From Acidobacteriota bacterium (GTDB lineage: Bacteria > Acidobacteriota > Terriglobia > Terriglobales > Acidobacteriaceae), in contig JAFDVW010000010.1 in the NCBI GenBank assembly GCA_018268755.1, positions 1-38,461 on the forward strand: DNA of 38,461 bases, in the 5' to 3' direction. Position 1 is the stretch's first letter, and each line of letters starts with the position of its first letter. The notes under the pieces are model-generated. The model was not told where the DNA came from. It saw nothing but the letters and a program-made list of their open reading frames with translations, and did no database searches. A program made the position numbers and the translations under genes. This document shows positions 33,388 to 38,461 of the stretch, piece after piece.

Positions 33388-34560
33388 TCAGGCCACCACC
33401 GGCGCGATCGCGGCCGCCTCTATATATGAGCTGTTCAACTGTTGAACAGACGAACATCCCAGCAGACGCATCGTGCGCTCCATGTCCGCCCGCAGGATTT
33501 CAATCGCCCGCGTCGCCCCCGGACGCCCCGCCGCAGCCATGCCATAAGCATAAGCCCGCCCCAGCAAAACCGCGCGCGCGCCCAGGCACAGCGCTTTCAC
33601 AATGTCGCCGCCCCTCCGCACCCCGCCATCCATCAGCACTTCAATCTGCCCGTTCACCGCCGTCACCACCTCGGGCAGAATGCGCAACGACGGGGCCACG
33701 GAGTCCAGTTGCCTCCCGCCATGATTGGAAACAATCACCGCCGCCGCTCCCATATCCACGGCGCGGCGGGCATCGTCACCAATCTGCACTCCCTTCACCA
33801 CGATCGGTCCCTTCCAGACTTCGCGGATCCAGCGGAAATCTTCCCAGGTCACGGCGGCCCGGGCCAACGCCGAACCCACATCCTGCAACGTCATCTGCCC
33901 CTTGCCGGGAATCACGACATTGGGTAACGGACGCAGTCCACCATCCAGCAGATAGGAGGTCAACCAGCCCGGCCGCGACAACATCTGCCACAGGTGCGGA
34001 ACTTTCAGAAAAGGATTGCGCCCCATCAGCTGCTTCATGCCATTGCGGTAGTCGCGCTCTCGCATGCCGGCCACCGCGGTATCCACCGTCACCACCAGCG
34101 CGGAATATCCCGCTGCCTGGGCGCGTGCCAGCGCAGCTTCCGAGGCCTCCCGCCCTCCCACCAGATAGAGCTGGAACCATACCGGCCCGGAAGACGCTGC
34201 CTTCACGTCCTCCAAGCGATGTCCGGAAATGGTGGAAAGAATGTAGGCCGTGCCCGCCGCCCCGGCTGCGCCGGCCGCCGCGACTTCCCCATCGCGGTGC
34301 ATCATGCGGCTGTACCCGATGGGCGCGAGAATGGCCGGGAAGGACAGATCGAAACCCAGCACCTGGGTGCGCAGATCACAGGTGTCGAAAGCCACCGCGC
34401 TCCGCGGACGGAAATTCAGCGTCTCAAAGGACCGGCAATTGGCGTTTAACGTGACTTCGTCTTCGGCCCCGCCATCCAGATAGTCGAAGACCACCTTGGG
34501 CAACCGGCTCGCGGCCATGCGGCGCAAGTCGGAAACATTGATTGCATAGGAAAGGTTCAT
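33388..34560 (-). CDS. FMN-dependent alpha-hydroxy-acid oxidase/dehydrogenase
   Basis: The 390-residue protein belongs to the lactate/glycolate oxidase family. The N-terminal DYLDGGAEDEVTL, the catalytic His in SNHGGRQLD and the flavin-binding MDGGVRRGGDIVKAL are all present. It would oxidise an L-2-hydroxy acid such as lactate with FMN. In an operon with a rhamnose-type symporter and isomerase-like protein it could oxidise the lactate or hydroxy acid made from deoxy-sugar breakdown. Its gene contains a 19-base palindrome near the 3' end. ATG 34560 is chosen; a TTG at 34569 is possible. Confidence 0.88.
   Translation of the reverse strand: MNLSYAINVSDLRRMAASRLPKVVFDYLDGGAEDEVTLNANCRSFETLNFRPRSAVAFDTCDLRTQVLGFDLSFPAILAPIGYSRMMHRDGEVAAAGAAGAAGTAYILSTISGHRLEDVKAASSGPVWFQLYLVGGREASEAALARAQAAGYSALVVTVDTAVAGMRERDYRNGMKQLMGRNPFLKVPHLWQMLSRPGWLTSYLLDGGLRPLPNVVIPGKGQMTLQDVGSALARAAVTWEDFRWIREVWKGPIVVKGVQIGDDARRAVDMGAAAVIVSNHGGRQLDSVAPSLRILPEVVTAVNGQIEVLMDGGVRRGGDIVKALCLGARAVLLGRAYAYGMAAAGRPGATRAIEILRADMERTMRLLGCSSVQQLNSSYIEAAAIAPVVA
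33431..33449. promoter_or_regulatory. 19-base perfect palindrome, possible operator
   Basis: CTGTTCAAC-T-GTTGAACAG lies in the coding end of the oxidase gene, 70-88 bases upstream of the PLP-enzyme start codon. It contains TTCAA and TTGAA like the operator copies, but with a three-base spacer. Confidence 0.4.
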
Positions 34561-34584
34561 TGGGCCCAAATACTCAGACAGGAA

Positions 34585-35757
34585 TTAGTGTGCCAACCCC
34601 AGATAGTTGCCGTACCCCACAATGACCGTTGAGCCTACCAGCAACAGGAGCGCCAGTGCAAGCAAGCTCCCCGCGGTTTTTCCCGAGCCTTTCCACTCCT
34701 GCAGGCCGATTCCCCACAGGCTGCTGAAGATGATGATGCTGGCCATGTGCAGTGTCCAGCTGGAAAATTTGTATTGCCCCATCTGCGTCTCGCCCATGGT
34801 GTAGAAGAAGAATTGGAAATACCAGGTGGTCCCGGCCAGAGCACACCACAGATAGTTCCGCAGCATGGGGACCTTTTCCAGCTTGGGTTGGGACACCCCG
34901 GCTGCTCGCGACGGAGCATGCTCTACCATCTCGCGGCTGGGCGCATCCAGCGCGGTTTCGATGGTCGCCGATCCCGCGACCGGCCCATCCGGCTTGGAGG
35001 TGAAATACTGATGTCCGGTATGGTTCTTCCGGTTCAGCCACACACACCACACGAAGTTGGTGGTGAAACCGCCGATCAGGACCACGATCAGCACCGGCAG
35101 TCCCTGCCACAAAACCGGCGTGCCATGCTTTAAGGTCAGCTCTTTGATGGGCTCGCCCGCGGCCAGCCCGTAGGCGAAACACGCGCTCATGACCCCCGAG
35201 AGCGTGGCCACGCCCACGCCTTTCTTCAAGTCGAACTCTTTGATGACCGCCTGTTTCTCCGCGGCGGACATCTTGCGTTCCTTGGCGATGCCGGCCAGTC
35301 CGGCCACTGCGATCCCCAGCAGACAGACAAAAATCCCCACCAGGATGATCCGCCCCGAGGTCGTGCCCACCACTTGGCTCATGAATTCGCCGCTGAAAAT
35401 CGGCGGCATCAGCGTGCCAAAGGCGGCGCACAGCCCTAGCACCATGGCCATGCCCAGCGAAAGGCCCAGAAATCGCATGGTCAATCCGAACGTGAGTCCG
35501 CCCACTCCCCACAACAGCCCGAAAAAGCACGCCCAGAATAGACTGCCCGCCGGCGCTTCATGCAGTACCGCCAGCAGGTCTTTCGTGAGCAATCCGGCCA
35601 AAAGCCAGGGCGCGATGATCCAGCTGAAAAAACCTCCCGCCAGCCAGAAGGTCTCCCACGCCCAACCCTTCACCCCGCGATACGGAACATAAAAACTGCC
35701 GGAAGCCAGCCCTCCCAGCCAATGAAAGAACACCCCTAGTACCGGATTCGGATTCAT
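34585..35757 (-). CDS. RhaT-type L-rhamnose/proton symporter family protein
   Basis: The 390-residue membrane protein matches the RhaT family: about ten membrane helices, N-terminal GLASGSFYVPYRGVKGWAWE, the conserved GLLWGVGGLTFGLTMRFLG and C-terminal WYFQFFFYTMGETQMG. It should import a deoxy sugar such as rhamnose, or a related sugar, with protons. It sits between the isomerase-like and hydroxy-acid oxidase genes, suggesting its substrate feeds that pathway. The 131-base gap to the isomerase gene holds a repeat. Confidence 0.88.
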   Translation of the reverse strand: MNPNPVLGVFFHWLGGLASGSFYVPYRGVKGWAWETFWLAGGFFSWIIAPWLLAGLLTKDLLAVLHEAPAGSLFWACFFGLLWGVGGLTFGLTMRFLGLSLGMAMVLGLCAAFGTLMPPIFSGEFMSQVVGTTSGRIILVGIFVCLLGIAVAGLAGIAKERKMSAAEKQAVIKEFDLKKGVGVATLSGVMSACFAYGLAAGEPIKELTLKHGTPVLWQGLPVLIVVLIGGFTTNFVWCVWLNRKNHTGHQYFTSKPDGPVAGSATIETALDAPSREMVEHAPSRAAGVSQPKLEKVPMLRNYLWCALAGTTWYFQFFFYTMGETQMGQYKFSSWTLHMASIIIFSSLWGIGLQEWKGSGKTAGSLLALALLLLVGSTVIVGYGNYLGLAH

Positions 35758-35799
35758 GTACCCCTCAAAGGATCAATTATTCTTACGCGGAGCGCAAAA

Positions 35800-35885
35800 C
35801 ATTCTGTCATGCTGAGCGCAGCCCGGCTTCCGCTTGCGGAAGCACGGCCAGTCGAAGCATCCCTACCCTGGGCACAACACATGCC
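35800..35885. repeat. intergenic repeat resembling the TGTCATxCTGAGCG family
   Basis: The sequence contains TCTGTCATGCTGAGCGCA, a perfect hairpin GCTTCCGC-TT-GCGGAAGC (35826-35843) and CGAAGCATCCCTA. I recognise this as like the short TGTCAT-type dispersed repeats of many bacterial genomes. Confidence 0.5.
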
Positions 35886-35888
35886 ACG

Positions 35889-37331
35889 TCAACACACCTG
35901 CACGCATTCCATCTGAAGCAGCGCGGCCAGCTTCTTCAGCTTGCCCGCAATATGCCCTACCCCTACTGCACAGTGGTGCGCGGGCCCTTGCCCATTCCAT
36001 GCATTCATAAAATGGCGTGCGCCCAGAGAAAAACGATAGCGGCTGTTGGTATTGCCAATCTCCAGAATGGGCCCCGGCACGGACTCCCCTTGCGCCGTCA
36101 GCAGCTTCAGTTTGCCCTCCGCCGTCTGCACCACCGAGAGTAGCGTCACCGGCCCGTGCTTCACCGACATCTCCACCGAGAGCCCGCGCCCCACTTTGCC
36201 GTGATACACCTGCAGCGGCCGGACCTTGGTTTTACCCTGCGCGATCGCAATGTGCCCCGGCCCGTCGTGCCCCATGAGCACTACATCCGCGTTGAAATCG
36301 ACCGCGTAGTATTCGGTAAATGAGCCCCCTACGCCAAAGCTGTCCAGGATCTTCATGGCCTGCACGTTCTTGATCTCGTATTCCCCCGCCACCGGAATGC
36401 CCCGCGCCGTCAGCAGACTCGTGCCCAGGATGATCGAGCTGATGGCGTCCTCATTCTCCGCGTTCCCTGTGCCCTGGTAGTAGTAGGCCAGCGAGCCCAG
36501 GCGATGGGTTTGCGCCATGCCCTCCAGCGCCACCGCGGTTCGCGCCGCGCGCTCCAACTCCTCCTGAGCGCAATCCGCCTGCACCTCAAACACCTCGCGG
36601 AACTCCGCCACCTTGCCCTGAATCTCCGCCCGCGACACGTCCCGCCGCCGCGCCGCCAGCTCGTCTACTTCCACCACTTCGATGTGGCCGCCGAAATAGG
36701 CGCACTGCTGCGTCAGGTCGGAATAAATGTCCAGCATGCCGCCGTAATAATGTCCCATCACGCCCAGCCGGTTGTGTTCCATGACGTGGGCCACGCGGGC
36801 GGCCTCGATCCAGTCGCTGATCTCGTCCCAGGCAATGGGATCATCCTCCAGCATCCCGGTGACCTGGAAAAACGGGATCCGGCAGCGCTGGAAGACGTTG
36901 GCAATCTCCGGCACAGGACATGCCGAGCAGTAGGCCAGCCATTCGCCGGTCATTCGCGTGCGGTCGCCCAGCTGATTGAAGGCGGCATAGTCGATCGCCG
37001 CGGCCGGCGCCAGATTCAACAAAATGACCGGGACTTTCGCCCGCCGCACCACCGGCAACACCGTGGAGGACAAAGCATAGGTGCTGACATATAAGAAGAG
37101 GAGGTCGACATCGGCGCGGCGAAAGGCATGCCCCGCCTCCGCCGCCTTCTCGGGCGTATCGATCAGGCCCAGGTTCACCACTTCTACCCCGGGACGGCCC
37201 AGTTTTTGCGCGACCCGCTGGGTATAGCCCCGCAGCCGCTCTTCCAGGCCGGCAAACTGCGGCCAGTAGGTATCGAGCCCGATTCCAAACACTCCGACTT
37301 TCAACGTAGAAAGTTCCTGGGAGATCGTCAT
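35889..37331 (-). CDS. L-fucose/L-arabinose isomerase-family protein
   Basis: The protein is 480 residues from ATG 37331 and resembles the L-arabinose/L-fucose isomerase family (KVGVFGIGLDTYWPQF at the start, then LLFLYVSTYALSS, FQVTGML and VMGHDGPGHIA). Members convert aldoses to ketoses using Mn2+. The metal-ligand residues cannot be confirmed by eye in this divergent sequence. It starts an operon with a RhaT-type symporter. I preferred ATG 37331, as the family begins about ten residues before KVG; ATG 37355 is an alternative with GGGGG upstream. Confidence 0.8.
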   Translation of the reverse strand: MTISQELSTLKVGVFGIGLDTYWPQFAGLEERLRGYTQRVAQKLGRPGVEVVNLGLIDTPEKAAEAGHAFRRADVDLLFLYVSTYALSSTVLPVVRRAKVPVILLNLAPAAAIDYAAFNQLGDRTRMTGEWLAYCSACPVPEIANVFQRCRIPFFQVTGMLEDDPIAWDEISDWIEAARVAHVMEHNRLGVMGHYYGGMLDIYSDLTQQCAYFGGHIEVVEVDELAARRRDVSRAEIQGKVAEFREVFEVQADCAQEELERAARTAVALEGMAQTHRLGSLAYYYQGTGNAENEDAISSIILGTSLLTARGIPVAGEYEIKNVQAMKILDSFGVGGSFTEYYAVDFNADVVLMGHDGPGHIAIAQGKTKVRPLQVYHGKVGRGLSVEMSVKHGPVTLLSVVQTAEGKLKLLTAQGESVPGPILEIGNTNSRYRFSLGARHFMNAWNGQGPAHHCAVGVGHIAGKLKKLAALLQMECVQVC

Positions 37332-37371
37332 GCGCCAATGATGGAAGAGGGCCATCCGCGGGCCCCCAAGG

Positions 37372-37401
37372 ACTGTAGCTGCCGCCTTCTTGGCCTGTCA
37401 A
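37372..37401 (-). promoter_or_regulatory. promoter of the isomerase-symporter operon
   Basis: On the minus strand TTGACA (37401-37396), 18 bases, then TACAGT (37377-37372). The -35 lies 10 bases from the operator-like motif at 37412. Confidence 0.5.
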
Positions 37402-37411
37402 TAGTGAGTTT

Positions 37412-37425
37412 ATTTTCCTATTGAA
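37412..37425. promoter_or_regulatory. predicted IclR-family operator, copy 3 (half conserved)
   Basis: CCTATTGAA is identical to the other two copies, but the left half is ATTTT instead of TTCAA. It lies in the divergent spacer between the isomerase operon and the GH39-like gene, next to the -35 of the isomerase promoter. Confidence 0.4.
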
Positions 37426-37477
37426 TTTTGCCACCCCGGCGCGCAGAATGCTGCCCGGCGTCTCCCAAGACCTTCTC

Positions 37478-38461
37478 ATGCCCAAATTTTCCTTACTCTT
37501 ACTCGCCCTGATCTCCAGCCTGGCCGTCGCCCAGGACAAACCCATCGACGTCAAAATCCACTGGAACAACGTCATCAGCACTTCCCAAACCACGCCCACG
37601 CTGCAGGTGGTGGTGAATCCGCCCCTGCGCCGCGGCACCCCCGTGCATGACAACGCCTTCCAGGCCCTCAAAGATCTGCAATGCGACTATGTCCGCTACG
37701 TGCCCTGGCTTCCCTATCCCAGGCTCGGCATCCCCGCCCTCCAGCCGCCGGCGAACGGCAAAACTTCCTGGGACTTCTCCCTCATTGATCCGCTCACCGT
37801 CGATTTTCTCGAAGCCACCCAGGGACATCCCGTCACCCTCAACTTCAGCACCATCCCCCAGTGGATGTTCAAGAGCGGCGAGATCACGTACCCGGCCGAT
37901 CCCAACCAGGTCTTCTGGGGTTACTACGAGAAGGGTCTCGACTTCCGCGACCCCACCTATAAAGAAGCCGCCGAATATTTCGCCCGCATCCTCTCCTGGT
38001 ACACCCAGGGCGGCTTCACCGACGAATATGGACGGCGCCACAACTCCGGCCATCGCTACCAGGTTTCTCACTGGGAAGTGCTCAACGAGCCGGAATACGA
38101 ACGCGCCTTCACGCCCGAAATTTATACCCAGTTCTACGACGCCGTGGTCACCGAGATGCGCAAGGTCTCGCCTCACACCCAATTCATCGGCATGAGCCTG
38201 GCCACTCCATCCCTGAACCCGGCCTTCTTCCAATACTTCCTTGATCCCAGAAATCACCGGCCCGGCGTTCCCCTCGACTGGATCTCCTATCACTTCTATG
38301 CCGTGCCCACTGCGGACCAGAGCCCCCAGGTGCAGGAGTTCACCTTCTTCGCGCAGGCCGATGGTTTCCTCAACTCCGTGCGCTACATCGAGCAGATCCG
38401 CAAGCAGCTCTCCCCGCACACCCGCACAATGGTCAACGAGATGGGCTCGATTTCCGCCGAT
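37478..38461 (+). CDS. secreted GH39-like glycoside hydrolase, truncated by window end
   Basis: The open frame starts at ATG 37478 and is still open at the last base (328 residues seen). A signal peptide (KFSLLLLALISSLAVAQ) is followed by a (beta/alpha)8-type domain. WEVLNEPEY places the acid/base Glu at 204 and MVNEMG a nucleophile candidate at Glu321, the clan GH-A spacing, and the pattern is close to family GH39 (xylosidase or iduronidase type). It would release sugars from polysaccharides or glycosides outside the cytoplasm, possibly supplying the symporter. The C-terminus lies outside the window. Confidence 0.8.
   Translation, partial: MPKFSLLLLALISSLAVAQDKPIDVKIHWNNVISTSQTTPTLQVVVNPPLRRGTPVHDNAFQALKDLQCDYVRYVPWLPYPRLGIPALQPPANGKTSWDFSLIDPLTVDFLEATQGHPVTLNFSTIPQWMFKSGEITYPADPNQVFWGYYEKGLDFRDPTYKEAAEYFARILSWYTQGGFTDEYGRRHNSGHRYQVSHWEVLNEPEYERAFTPEIYTQFYDAVVTEMRKVSPHTQFIGMSLATPSLNPAFFQYFLDPRNHRPGVPLDWISYHFYAVPTADQSPQVQEFTFFAQADGFLNSVRYIEQIRKQLSPHTRTMVNEMGSISAD

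Overview
The window looks like a chromosomal stretch of a high-GC, free-living soil bacterium, most plausibly an acidobacterium (Terriglobia-like). This is an inference from style: long NHL-propeller and IPT/TIG secreted proteins, several DinB-like proteins, a sugar-acid catabolic cluster, Tat-type signal peptides, and families of short GC-rich intergenic repeats. No ribosomal or other phylogenetic marker is present.

Bases 1 to about 7220 are an integrated phage-like element that abuts the 3' end of a tRNA-Pro(TGG) gene (7220-7296, minus strand). Its minus-strand operon reads: unknown protein, S49 prohead-type protease, a 64-residue coiled-coil peptide resembling the HK97 delta domain, portal, HK97-fold capsid, a 57-residue zinc-ribbon protein, and a RepA-like ATPase with a glycine-poor Walker A. 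Four of these genes are joined by 4-base ATGA or GTGA overlaps. Two small plus-strand genes behind a strong sigma70-type promoter lie next to the tRNA. No integrase, terminase or tail gene is visible; the element continues to the left of the window. A plus-strand segment at 1786-1925 resembles the C4/isrK antisense RNA family of phage immunity regions.

Bases 7.3-13.5 kb hold host genes: a dicarboxylate/amino-acid symporter, a 2H phosphoesterase with an apparently near-leaderless promoter, a UDP-glucose-dehydrogenase-like protein lacking the usual catalytic Glu, Cys and Lys, tRNA-His, an MscS channel, a PilZ protein and a zinc-ribbon protein. Bases 13.6-22 kb encode exported proteins: a 1240-residue double NHL propeller, a DinB protein, a TIG/metzincin-like lipoprotein and an HSL-type esterase.

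Bases 22-38.5 kb form a catabolic region for a sugar or sugar acid. It includes a galactonate-dehydratase-type enolase-superfamily enzyme, an operon of TauD-like dioxygenase, SDR and SMP-30 lactonase divergent from an IclR regulator, an operon of fucose/arabinose-isomerase-like protein, RhaT-type symporter, FMN-dependent 2-hydroxy-acid oxidase and exported PLP enzyme, and a GH39-like glycoside hydrolase cut by the window end. Three divergent intergenic regions in this part share a TTCAx-CCTA-TTGAA-like motif, imperfect in the third, which I infer to be the IclR-family operator tying the genes together. The SDR has Phe in place of the catalytic Tyr. Between these units lie a NAD-dependent epimerase, a YncE-type propeller, a lipoprotein, a secreted DinB protein, a NIPSNAP protein, a nine-copy hairpin tandem array and a duplicated repeat that has taken in the 3' end of the lactonase gene.
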